Source: a virus. Taken from it: a DNA stretch of 64,000 nt. Positions within the stretch are counted from its first letter, which is position 1. Every line of letters begins with the position of its first letter. The position numbers and the translations under genes were made by a program. The DNA is taken from positions 1-64,000 of the IMG/VR virus record IMGVR_UViG_3300021181_000009. The stretch is one strand, 5' to 3'. This document shows positions 16,946 through 23,998 of the stretch, one piece after another. The notes under the pieces are model-generated. The model made no database searches. It had not been told where the DNA came from and was given only the letters and a program-made list of their open reading frames with translations.

Positions 16946-17607
16946 AAATATATGAAATAGAAGCTGGTGACAGAAATCCTGTAACAGATGGTGCAGATGA
17001 AAAAATTATTGAACTTCTAACTACAGAATGTAGTGATGCTATTTCAGCTATGCAACAAGCAAAAACATTTTTGTATAGAGGATTTAAAGATGCTGCTAAT
17101 GTGCCAGAAGCGTTCCATGGCAGACCAAGAGAAGATAGACGAACATTACATTCTAATCCGAAAGTTCAAATTGCATTTGATGAAAATATGAAAGTATATG
17201 GCTTTGCTACTAATAGATCAAATTCAATATTTTGCACTTCTGTAAAAAAGAGAACTAGTTTATATGGCTATCCGTATCTAATCTTTCCTAAGAATGGATT
17301 TAATTTTCTTTGGAGTCCTGACGTTCATGACCTATTTTCTGCGCCGCATATTGATAGTTGGGCTGAAACAATCCTGAAAACTTCGAACAAGGAAGCAGCA
17401 GCACAAGAGTTTGTTAGACGTTTCAAATATACTGATAATAACTTTGTTTCTGCATTAGAGAAGGGGAATGAAATTATGGTAAGTGGTGAATATTATGCAT
17501 TCTCTGCTAAGAATACAAGCGAGATATTCAAAAACCATTATGGTGATAAGATTAATTTTGAAACTATCCTTTCTGCAACATTTAAGATCCCGGTGCAGGG
17601 TGATTAA
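16942..17607 (+). CDS. ART-like protein 10 (putative ADP-ribosyltransferase)
   Basis: 221 residues, the last member of the run. Motifs: FLYRG (Arg46), NRSNSIFCTS, IFPKNGFNFLWS and NEIMVSGEYYAF (Glu177). Tag MKIYEIEAGDR. It has a C-terminal extension of about 18 residues past the usual end (ILSATFKIPVQGD). Its TAA (17605-17607) shares two bases with the minus-strand TAA (17604-17606) of the frameshifted deaminase tail, so the two genes meet stop on stop with no spare DNA. Confidence 0.58.
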   Translation: MKIYEIEAGDRNPVTDGADEKIIELLTTECSDAISAMQQAKTFLYRGFKDAANVPEAFHGRPREDRRTLHSNPKVQIAFDENMKVYGFATNRSNSIFCTSVKKRTSLYGYPYLIFPKNGFNFLWSPDVHDLFSAPHIDSWAETILKTSNKEAAAQEFVRRFKYTDNNFVSALEKGNEIMVSGEYYAFSAKNTSEIFKNHYGDKINFETILSATFKIPVQGD

Positions 17608-17679
17608 AGCTTCGTGACATTGATTCCGCATTTCTTTAAGAAGCCGATCCCAGATGTATCACGATAAACTTCGTCATAG
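17604..17679 (-). pseudogene. Out-of-frame C-terminal tail of the dCMP deaminase
   Basis: After the deaminase stop (17674-17676) the +1 frame stays open to TAA 17604-17606 and reads FYDEVYRDTSGIGFLKKCGI plus five more residues. The YRD-x-SG-x-x-FLK-x-x-G pattern is the usual C-terminus of ComE/dCMP-deaminase-type enzymes. One base fewer in the five-T run (minus strand 17684-17680) would join it in frame. It may be a recent frameshift, a programmed +1 shift, or a homopolymer error in the sequence. Confidence 0.55.
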
Positions 17680-18102
17680 AAAAATGATTTCAATTCCCGC
17701 TTCTTTGAGCATTAAACTTGATCGTTTAAAACTCTCTTCCCAAGTTGGATTATTCGGCTTTTTAGTAAAAATTTGTTTTATGCCAGCCTGGATAAGCCCC
17801 CTAGCACAATCTGCACAAGGAAACATTGTTATGTATGCTGTTGCACCATCGACTTTTATGCCATGCCTAGCAGCATGATACAACGCGTTTCGCTCTGCAT
17901 GTTCAAACCAATAATATTTTTCTGGTCGTTGTTTTCTGTTTTCTGTCTCTTCTACTTTTCTAGGTATGCCATTGTATCCCGTTGATAATATCTGAAATGT
18001 GTTTGGGTCTATTAACAAGCAACCCACTTTAGTTGTATCCTTCGAAAATTTCTCAGCTACGTATTCTGCCATATCGAAGTATTGTTTATTTTTATCTGTC
18101 AT
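17674..18102 (-). CDS. dCMP deaminase (zinc-dependent deoxycytidylate deaminase)
   Basis: 142 residues in the uninterrupted frame. It converts dCMP to dUMP, the substrate of thymidylate synthase at 6228, and belongs to the cytidine/dCMP deaminase fold. Zinc site: His68 of HAERNALYHA with the proton-shuttle Glu70, plus Cys96 and Cys99 of PCADCARG. The GYNGIPRKVEE loop is typical of dCMP deaminases. T4 dCMP deaminase is about 193 residues; this frame stops early in GIEIIFL, and the lost tail continues in the +1 frame to 17604. The catalytic core is complete, so the short form may still work. The start overlaps the end of the endonuclease gene by 11 nt. Confidence 0.9.
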   Translation of the reverse strand: MTDKNKQYFDMAEYVAEKFSKDTTKVGCLLIDPNTFQILSTGYNGIPRKVEETENRKQRPEKYYWFEHAERNALYHAARHGIKVDGATAYITMFPCADCARGLIQAGIKQIFTKKPNNPTWEESFKRSSLMLKEAGIEIIFL

Positions 18103-19153
18103 TAAGCTTCCTGTCTATTAAGTATTTTGCTTTAGCTTTAAATTCCATCGGTATTTCATTATCGAAAATTAAAATCGCATTGCAACTATTTGCTTTTGTA
18201 TCAATCAAAATTTTATTCTTTATATAATCTGACTTATCCTTAATCTCATATATATGATGTGTGTTAATATCAATAAAATCTGGATAATATTTTCTAATTT
18301 TCCCTTCCCATTCATAATTGAATCCTTTATTGTTTCTGTTTATAGAATCAATTTTCCATAATATGAATGATAGCTCTAATTTAGAATCAAATTTTAAAAT
18401 TTTATTTTGAATACGAACCCACCCGCGCTTGATTTCTCCGCGAGATTGCCTTTTTATTGATTTAACTGTTATTATCTCCACATCGCTTGATATTTGCCCC
18501 CTAAGGATACTAACAGTATCGTCCCATAATATGGGATGACAATAATGATTTTTTAAATTTAATACATCGCTTATAACATTTTTATGTAATCGTGACTTAG
18601 TATTATCAAATAATACTTTGTCAGTTGAGTTTTTAATCTTGTTTATCAATTGCGCTTTTTCTGAATCGTCTATTTTTTCTTTTTCTTTTCTTTTTCTGTC
18701 AATTGTTTTATTAAATTTGTCTAGCGCTTCTTCTTTATTTTTCTTTTTGTTGCTTTCTATGGATTGTTTTGAAAAATAATCCTCACCTAATTGATTTTTC
18801 TTTTCGTCAGCCCAAAGTTTCATTTTATTTGAATGATTTTCTCTATTTTGCGGATTTTCATAAAACTTTTTCTGATTTTGTGTCTTTTGTTTTTTAGCAT
18901 TAGCTTGACCCGCAGAGTTTTTCCTGGATATTGATTCATTTGTGTCAATAATTCTTTTAGAGCATTTCCTACAAACAAATATCCCCGACACCTCTTTATC
19001 ATATAATAAACGTTTAGATTCAAATCGTCTTATATAATCAGTATATTGTGTAGAAATAATTTTCCCGCATTCCGCACAGTGTGCGGAAATTCTGCATTGC
19101 ATTGGACCACCTGATCTAACCGCAGCGGCGTTTATAAATTGAAAAGTAAGCAT
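18092..19153 (-). CDS. Free-standing homing-type endonuclease, zinc ribbon plus PD-(D/E)XK domain
   Basis: 353 residues from ATG 19153, which has AAGGA 7 nt upstream; an ATG at 19168 has no such site and would contain that site within its coding sequence. Near the N-terminus two Cys pairs (CAECGK and CRKCSK) look like a zinc ribbon. Then comes a long Lys/Asn/Glu-rich region like the NUMOD-type DNA-binding linkers of homing endonucleases. The C-terminal 110 residues contain KYYPDFIDINTHHIYEIKDK: the Pro-Asp, then Glu-x-Lys, are the PD-(D/E)XK catalytic residues. It sits directly upstream of dCMP deaminase, a plausible homing target. No close family name is recognised. Confidence 0.65.
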   Translation of the reverse strand: MLTFQFINAAAVRSGGPMQCRISAHCAECGKIISTQYTDYIRRFESKRLLYDKEVSGIFVCRKCSKRIIDTNESISRKNSAGQANAKKQKTQNQKKFYENPQNRENHSNKMKLWADEKKNQLGEDYFSKQSIESNKKKNKEEALDKFNKTIDRKRKEKEKIDDSEKAQLINKIKNSTDKVLFDNTKSRLHKNVISDVLNLKNHYCHPILWDDTVSILRGQISSDVEIITVKSIKRQSRGEIKRGWVRIQNKILKFDSKLELSFILWKIDSINRNNKGFNYEWEGKIRKYYPDFIDINTHHIYEIKDKSDYIKNKILIDTKANSCNAILIFDNEIPMEFKAKAKYLIDRKLNDR

Positions 19154-19175
19154 TTGTATATCCTTCATACATCTT

Positions 19176-19183
19176 TATTTATC
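19176..19183 (-). promoter_or_regulatory. T4-type late promoter octamer (TGATAAATA)
   Basis: TAAATA on the minus strand at 19181-19176, 22 nt before the preferred ATG at 19153 and in the 46-nt gap after the carbamoyltransferase gene. It would give the endonuclease its own late transcript, with a leader of about 15 nt holding AAGGA. Confidence 0.45.
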
Positions 19184-19215
19184 AGACTAGAAAGAGTTCC
19201 ATTAAAATATCCTCG

Positions 19216-20709
19216 TCATAAAACTCTTACGTTATATTTTTGCTCAAACAATGCTGCATCTTGCAAGTCATTTACCATCGGCATCCCACGGATGTTTAGT
19301 GATGTATTTAACAGCATCGGACATCCTGTCTTGGCATACCAAACTTCTAACAACTTTCTAACACCGCTCTTAGAATTGATAGGAACAGTCTGAACGCGTG
19401 ATGTGTTATCAGTATGCACGATAGCAGGAAACTGATTAGGAAATTTACATGGTGCGACTACTTGCATGTAATCACTCTTATCCCAACCTTGTGGCATAAT
19501 AAAATATTGATGCACATGTTCCTCAAGTATGATAGGAGCGAATGGCCTGAAGTTCTGTCTGCGCTTAATAGAATTAACTTGATCTTTGATTTCTGGACCT
19601 CTCGGATCAGCTAACAAACTTCTATTGCCCAAAGCGCGTGGACCGAACTCTGCACAACCATTCGCTACCCCAACAATCTTGTTTGTTTGAAGTTCACTAA
19701 TTAGATCATCTACAGGATAAGGTCTATCGATATTATATCCTAGATAGGGTCCTTGCCAAGACATTTGTTTGCCATAGTTCAATGCACATGCACCTAAGCT
19801 ACTACCCGCATCGCCAGGATTCGGCATCACCCATATATTCTCAAAATAATTTCCTATTAATCTATTAGCTAAACAATTCAATGCGACACCGCCCATGAAT
19901 ACTAAGTTATGCGATTTGCTTATTGTTGCTGCACGACTCATTACATTACAAATCAATGTCTCGGTTATATTTTGAACACTCGCAGCAACATCAATTTTAT
20001 GGGTGTGATGATTCGAATCTAAAAATGTGGGATCGATTCCAATATGCAAATTTTCTTTAAATTTAATTTCGTATTCGTTCGAGATATATTTGTTTTTGAT
20101 TTCATCAACATACTTTGGCTCACCATATGCAGACATGCCCATCATAATGTATTCTTCATCCAATGGTTCTAGTCCGACATGCTTTGTAAATGCGCTATAG
20201 AACAATCCAATACTGTGTGGATACTTAGAAGACCAAAGCTTTTTATAAAATGCCTTTCCATTATAATCGTATTGTGCATGCCAAATCGTGATGCAATCAA
20301 ACTCTCCGATTGCATCAATGACAACTACTGTAGCATGTTCGAAATTAGATGTTTGAAACCCTGCTGCTGCGTGCGACATATGGTGATCATAACTAACAAA
20401 TGGGACTTTGTTTAAATTGAATTTCTTCAGTATTTCAGATGTTGGATTACTTCTGAATACGTTGTAGTTCTCTCCGCTACGAAGTTGTCTAAATTTTTTC
20501 TTTGTATGATTTTCATAGTAAGCAATCGTGTCCGGCTTACCGAAATTATCTATGGCATATGACAACATAGACTCGCTTAAATCTTTATCATGTTTCTTCT
20601 TTGAAAATCTCTCACTATGGGATGCAAATAGAATATTTTCATCTTGTGTGATTGTCAATGCTGAATCGTGAAATCCAGTTCCACTAATGCCAAAAATTAA
20701 TTTTGTCAT
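19216..20709 (-). CDS. O-carbamoyltransferase (NodU/CmcH/TobZ family)
   Basis: 497 residues (family about 540-580; shorter at the N-terminal half). Transfers a carbamoyl group from carbamoyl phosphate, through carbamoyl adenylate, to a hydroxyl of a sugar or natural product. Seen: GISGTGFHDSAL at the N-terminus, the metal-binding SYDHHMSHAAAG (His109, His110, His113), VVVIDAIGEFD, GGVALNCLANRLI, NPGDAGSSLGA and the C-domain EFGPRALGNRSLLADPR. It overlaps the next upstream gene (20706) by ATGA and heads a run with three SGNH-like genes. A carbamoylated glycan or modified nucleotide is the likely product; the acceptor is unknown. Confidence 0.9.
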   Translation of the reverse strand: MTKLIFGISGTGFHDSALTITQDENILFASHSERFSKKKHDKDLSESMLSYAIDNFGKPDTIAYYENHTKKKFRQLRSGENYNVFRSNPTSEILKKFNLNKVPFVSYDHHMSHAAAGFQTSNFEHATVVVIDAIGEFDCITIWHAQYDYNGKAFYKKLWSSKYPHSIGLFYSAFTKHVGLEPLDEEYIMMGMSAYGEPKYVDEIKNKYISNEYEIKFKENLHIGIDPTFLDSNHHTHKIDVAASVQNITETLICNVMSRAATISKSHNLVFMGGVALNCLANRLIGNYFENIWVMPNPGDAGSSLGACALNYGKQMSWQGPYLGYNIDRPYPVDDLISELQTNKIVGVANGCAEFGPRALGNRSLLADPRGPEIKDQVNSIKRRQNFRPFAPIILEEHVHQYFIMPQGWDKSDYMQVVAPCKFPNQFPAIVHTDNTSRVQTVPINSKSGVRKLLEVWYAKTGCPMLLNTSLNIRGMPMVNDLQDAALFEQKYNVRVL

Positions 20710-21317
20710 AATAGTTTCTTCTCAATGTGAGTAATCAATTCGTTAGCAACGTCTGCTGTGCTGCCAAACTTCACTGCCCCATTAGGAAATATAGTTTGAT
20801 TCTTCAAATACATTTCCTTCATTACTGCTATGTTTTCTAATTTTGGATTATCATTTCTATACTTTTCTTCATGATCATATGCTGTAAATGTAATTGTAGG
20901 AACATCATAACAACTAAAGAATTCAGCTAGACCGAAACAAGATGCATAGAATTGTGTTCCTAGATTTTCATCATTCAAAAATTTTCTACCAAAATTTACT
21001 AGATCCTTCGTATGTGGGAATTCTTTATGGTGCTGGTCCAGGCTATCTAGATTCATTCCCATATATTGTTTTAATTTGGGATCGAAATAAGTAAAAATGT
21101 TTCTAGTAGTTTCTTGTACTACACAAACATACTTATCATCAGGATGAATTCCTTTCAATCTAGTATATGTACTATACGCTGTAGCTGAAATCAATGATTG
21201 TCCAGACTTTGCCTTAGCATAGTTTTCTACTATCCAATCTGATTTTTTGCTTTTAATAAGATCGACAATACCTGACTGTTCTGTGTAGGCATCACCAAAA
21301 AATAGTATTCTATTCAT
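20706..21317 (-). CDS. SGNH-hydrolase-like protein, catalytic Ser lost
   Basis: 203 residues. It aligns with the four other SGNH-like proteins here (especially 24739-25512): FFGDAYTEQ replaces GDSFT, VCVVQETTRNIF matches the family line VCI-x-Q-D/E-T-x-x-x-R, and EFP-x-T-x-x-L-V and F-x-x-ENLGTQFYA recur. The nucleophile Ser is Ala, and the C-terminal block that carries the His in its relatives (LPGLHVN) is missing. It should not be an active esterase. A binding or regulatory role, or decay, is possible. Coupled by ATGA to the carbamoyltransferase. Confidence 0.5.
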   Translation of the reverse strand: MNRILFFGDAYTEQSGIVDLIKSKKSDWIVENYAKAKSGQSLISATAYSTYTRLKGIHPDDKYVCVVQETTRNIFTYFDPKLKQYMGMNLDSLDQHHKEFPHTKDLVNFGRKFLNDENLGTQFYASCFGLAEFFSCYDVPTITFTAYDHEEKYRNDNPKLENIAVMKEMYLKNQTIFPNGAVKFGSTADVANELITHIEKKLL

Positions 21318-21320
21318 AAT

Positions 21321-21425
21321 TTATTTGTAGATAAATGGGTCTCGTTCTTTCATCTTTTTAAGACGCTTGCGATATAATACTTCTATTTTGAATTTTAACC
21401 ACATTAGCTTAAACCAATTTTTCAT
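21321..21425 (-). CDS. Small basic protein, 34 residues
   Basis: ATG at 21425 overlaps the TGA of the upstream SGNH-like gene (ATGA), and the frame runs to TAA 21321-21323. The peptide is strongly basic and amphipathic (MKNWFKLMWLKFKIEVLYRK, then ending DPFIY). It fills the only 100-nt gap in this block. The overlap, the basic composition and the DPFIY ending, which I associate with small conserved proteins of T4-like phages, support a real gene. Function unknown. Confidence 0.45.
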   Translation of the reverse strand: MKNWFKLMWLKFKIEVLYRKRLKKMKERDPFIYK

Positions 21426-22246
21426 AATATTTTCCTTTTTTGCATTTCTTCTACTAACCACTTTCCCATGACTTTGTGAGAGTCACAATTTACATGAAGG
21501 CCAGGCAGATAAAAATTCTTATTGCCATAATAGTCCTCTAACTTATAGACCATTGCTATAGGCATACAATACTTATCATCAAAAAATACATCATGCATAA
21601 ATGTCATATCCAAATTTGATTCACCTATCCTATGTTGATTATCCCACATAATAAAATGCATGAAATCTATATCGTTATTGCAGCAATAATTTTGAACCAT
21701 TGCACTTTGCATGTAATAATCAAAATGTATTTGTGCTACTTTAGAGTATTTCAAATAGATATCTTTGATTTCATATGCTTCTAATTCATCATAGTAAGAT
21801 TTCTCTAGTAACGGTAATACGTAACTTTTTAATCCGTTAATTGGTCTATTGTAAATACGATTTGGGTCTCTATCTTTTATCCAAATCCTATCTGGACTAG
21901 TGTCTTGCATAATGCATATAATTTTTTCAATTGGATGTTTTTTCTTTAGCGCAGACAATGTAGCAAGAGTTAGTTGTGCTATCTCTTGTTGTGATGCGCC
22001 GCCCATTCCTACATTTATTACTTCACAGCCTAAAATCTCTTTTAATGTTCCGCTATAAGAGAGATTGCGAGATTTTTCATCAATGTTACTATGTGCTCCT
22101 CTTCCGCCAACTGAGTTATTAAAAAATTCTTCAGAGATTTTTGTTCCTTCGTCATGTGTTTTCGCTTGACTATAATAAGGAATGTGTATTTCTTCCCAAA
22201 GTTCCATCCCATGTGTGAATGAGCAACCAGAGCAAACAATAATCAC
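21422..22246 (-). CDS. SGNH/GDSL-hydrolase-like protein A
   Basis: 274 residues. Block I is VCSGCSFTHGMELWEE: G-C-S-F-T in place of G-D-S, keeping the Ser nucleophile. NVGMGGASQQEI resembles block II with its Gly, and ICIMQDTSPDRIWI stands where block III (G-x-N-D) is expected. The last block LPGLHVNCDSHKVMGKW resembles D-G-x-H-P-N but with Pro for Asp. GDSL proteins remove or transfer acyl groups on glycans and lipids; with these changes activity here is uncertain. Its start overlaps the stop of the gene at 22243. Confidence 0.6.
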   Translation of the reverse strand: MIIVCSGCSFTHGMELWEEIHIPYYSQAKTHDEGTKISEEFFNNSVGGRGAHSNIDEKSRNLSYSGTLKEILGCEVINVGMGGASQQEIAQLTLATLSALKKKHPIEKIICIMQDTSPDRIWIKDRDPNRIYNRPINGLKSYVLPLLEKSYYDELEAYEIKDIYLKYSKVAQIHFDYYMQSAMVQNYCCNNDIDFMHFIMWDNQHRIGESNLDMTFMHDVFFDDKYCMPIAMVYKLEDYYGNKNFYLPGLHVNCDSHKVMGKWLVEEMQKRKIL

Positions 22247-23019
22247 ATCAAACCTCGTATTTTTAATTCTTCAAAAAGCAATTTTGCAATTATTTTTTGT
22301 GCTTCACAATTTACATGAAGGCCTGGCAATACAAAATTATCATGTTGATAATATTCTACTAGCATATTCGTCATGTTATCGTTTACAGTGTGCTTAGGAT
22401 CGAAATATAGTTTTTCTATCATCGATAGCTCTATAGTTTTAATCCAATAATCATCGCGTTTCCAATTTCGGAACATTTGAAAGTGCAAAAAATCTATATC
22501 ATTGTTAGCACAAAAGTTTTTAACTGCAAGTCCTTGAAGGTAATATTCAGATAGAAGCATCTCAGTGGGTTGTTTAGTTAGATAGATGTTTTTTAATTCA
22601 TACGCTTCTAATTTGTCACCAGGATAATACGAACTGAGGCTAACGATAGACATATTCAAATTTATTTTAAACTCGTCATACCAAATCCAGATTCGCTCTA
22701 GTTCAGTATCTTGCAGAATACACACAATTTTTTCGTTGGGAAATTCTTTTTTAACAGCAGCAAGTTTCTTTATAGTTTTTTGTGTGATAGACAATTCTGA
22801 GCAACCATCTTCACCAACATTCATCGCACGACAATTTAATAATTCACCCAATGCATGTGGCCAGGCTAATTTCAGTCTAGCTTCTTCTGTTTCTAATGTT
22901 TTCACTTTTGCATTAAATGCATCTTGTTGGGTTTTCAACTCAGTATAGCCAGGCACGTTCTTTTCTTCCCAAAGTTCCATGCCATGCGTAAATGAATCAC
23001 CTGAACAAACTAGTATCAT
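22243..23019 (-). CDS. SGNH/GDSL-hydrolase-like protein B
   Basis: 258 residues. Block I VCSGDSFTHGMELWEEKNVP has the exact GDS motif, with Ser nucleophile. NVGEDGCSELSI and VCILQDTELERIWI follow. The C-terminal block is LPGLHVNCEAQKIIAKLLFE, with the catalytic His kept and the following His of paralogue A changed to Gln. It is the first gene behind the exact late octamer TATAAATA at 23036-23043 and has a GAGGG ribosome-binding site 6 nt before the ATG. Confidence 0.62.
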   Translation of the reverse strand: MILVCSGDSFTHGMELWEEKNVPGYTELKTQQDAFNAKVKTLETEEARLKLAWPHALGELLNCRAMNVGEDGCSELSITQKTIKKLAAVKKEFPNEKIVCILQDTELERIWIWYDEFKINLNMSIVSLSSYYPGDKLEAYELKNIYLTKQPTEMLLSEYYLQGLAVKNFCANNDIDFLHFQMFRNWKRDDYWIKTIELSMIEKLYFDPKHTVNDNMTNMLVEYYQHDNFVLPGLHVNCEAQKIIAKLLFEELKIRGLM

Positions 23020-23035
23020 AATTTCCCTCTAACAT

Positions 23036-23043
23036 TATTTATA
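23036..23043 (-). promoter_or_regulatory. T4 late promoter, exact TATAAATA
   Basis: The minus strand reads TATAAATA, identical to the T4 late consensus, 16 nt before the ATG at 23019. A GAGGG ribosome-binding site lies in the short leader. It should drive the leftward SGNH-carbamoyltransferase run as late genes. Confidence 0.75.
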
Positions 23044-23069
23044 TGGAATTATATCACCATATAATTCCA
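23044..23069. repeat. Inverted repeat between divergent genes
   Basis: TGGAATTATAT, loop CACC, then ATATAATTCCA: an 11-bp perfect stem directly upstream of the minus-strand late promoter and before the plus-strand promoter at 23083. No T run follows on either strand, so it is not an obvious terminator. An operator or late-regulator site is possible. The 149-nt gap 23020-23168 holds this, two promoters and a ribosome-binding site, and nothing else I can name. Confidence 0.5.
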
Positions 23070-23082
23070 AGTATTATTGTAC

Positions 23083-23088
23083 TAAATA
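23083..23088 (+). promoter_or_regulatory. Possible late promoter (ACTAAATA)
   Basis: TAAATA on the plus strand, 80 nt before the ATG at 23169. The long leader ends in a strong AAAGGAG ribosome-binding site. It is weaker than the minus-strand site and is called by core match and position only. Confidence 0.35.
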
Positions 23089-23168
23089 TTAATCCATACT
23101 TGCACAATGTAGGTATGTAATGATATTGAAGAAATCAAAAGTTTTACTAACATATAAAGGAGAAAATT

Positions 23169-23954
23169 ATGACAACTTCAAACCTAGCAACAATTCTTAC
23201 GGCAACCTTGCCTTCTGCAACCTCTACCACTCTCGGTGGTGTTTTAGTTGATTCAACTTCGTCTGGCTTACTTGCTATGACTGATGGGCATATTGCTGTA
23301 AAATATACAACCGGTCTTCAGATTGATAGCACTGGACATTTATACGTTGATTCAACACAATTCTTAACTGTATCAGCAGCATTTACTGAATATGCACAAA
23401 TATCATCTTTGTCTAATTATTTGTTACTGACAGGAGGTGATGTTCAGAACCACCTTAGTGTTTTTGATAGTTCTGCCTCTGGTCACAATATTGAATTTAA
23501 TTCAGGATCCGGTGGATCATTCTTAAGCTTCAATTCGCCTGAACCGTCGGTTGTGCCTGGGGGAATCATCTTTTCAGATAACACGACACAAACTACTGCA
23601 TTTGTTCCTACAGCAATATATAACTTGAATGGAATTACTAGCAATCTTTCTACGATTGTTTCTGTTATTCCTACCTCAGGATCTACCGTGTTCATTGCTG
23701 GAAACTGCCAAATCGTAGATTGTTCTACCATTACATATACTGGTACGATGCCATTATCGTTTCTTACACCGACGGTAGACGGACAATACATTGAGGTTGC
23801 AATCATTGATGGTCCAGGTGCATATAGTGCAAGTGGCTTAGCATTAGACGGTGTTACTCCGGTAACAGTTTTTTTGAATTTAGGGACTGGAGCCTATACC
23901 AATGGTGCATTCCGTTATGTAGATTCAACTAAAACTTGGTATCAAGTTTCATAA
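23169..23954 (+). CDS. Phage fibre/virion structural protein
   Basis: 261 residues, rich in Ser, Thr, Gly and Val, with no Lys- or Arg-rich segment. LGGVLVDSTSSGLLAMTDGH and GLQIDSTGHLYVDSTQF are repeats of the kind found in phage fibre shafts; IIFSDNTTQTTAF is the common collar/fibre segment (F-x-D-x-T-x-Q-x-TA). The C-terminal 110 residues look like a compact beta domain ending FRYVDSTKTWYQVS, which is common at ends of phage structural proteins. The strong AAAGGAG site fixes the start. It is the lone plus-strand gene within the minus-strand SGNH block. Confidence 0.65.
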   Translation: MTTSNLATILTATLPSATSTTLGGVLVDSTSSGLLAMTDGHIAVKYTTGLQIDSTGHLYVDSTQFLTVSAAFTEYAQISSLSNYLLLTGGDVQNHLSVFDSSASGHNIEFNSGSGGSFLSFNSPEPSVVPGGIIFSDNTTQTTAFVPTAIYNLNGITSNLSTIVSVIPTSGSTVFIAGNCQIVDCSTITYTGTMPLSFLTPTVDGQYIEVAIIDGPGAYSASGLALDGVTPVTVFLNLGTGAYTNGAFRYVDSTKTWYQVS

Positions 23955-23958
23955 ATCG

Positions 23959-23998
23959 TTGAGAAAACGGGACATTAAAGTATGTCCCGTTTTCTCAA
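23959..23998. terminator. Bidirectional terminator whose arm encodes a protein C-terminus
   Basis: A perfect 16-bp stem, TTGAGAAAACGGGACA / TGTCCCGTTTTCTCAA, with an 8-nt loop. It lies between convergent genes. The minus-strand gene at 23975 ends inside it: one arm encodes its last residues (LRKRDIL) and its stop lies at the loop edge. It can end transcription in both directions. Confidence 0.8.

Noticed and set aside
14199-17607. Recombination of the repeated ART DNA as an assembly collapse or artefact
   Set aside because: The ten members differ clearly at DNA and protein level, with distinct loops and lengths, so they are true paralogues and not repeated assembly of one gene.
17674-17684. 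Canonical -1 slippery heptamer at the deaminase stop
   Set aside because: The shift required is +1, and the sequence ATTTTTC is not an X-XXY-YYZ heptamer; only a homopolymer indel or another kind of recoding would do.
23044-23069. Inverted repeat as a terminator
   Set aside because: No T run after the stem on either strand, and it lies between divergent, not convergent, genes.
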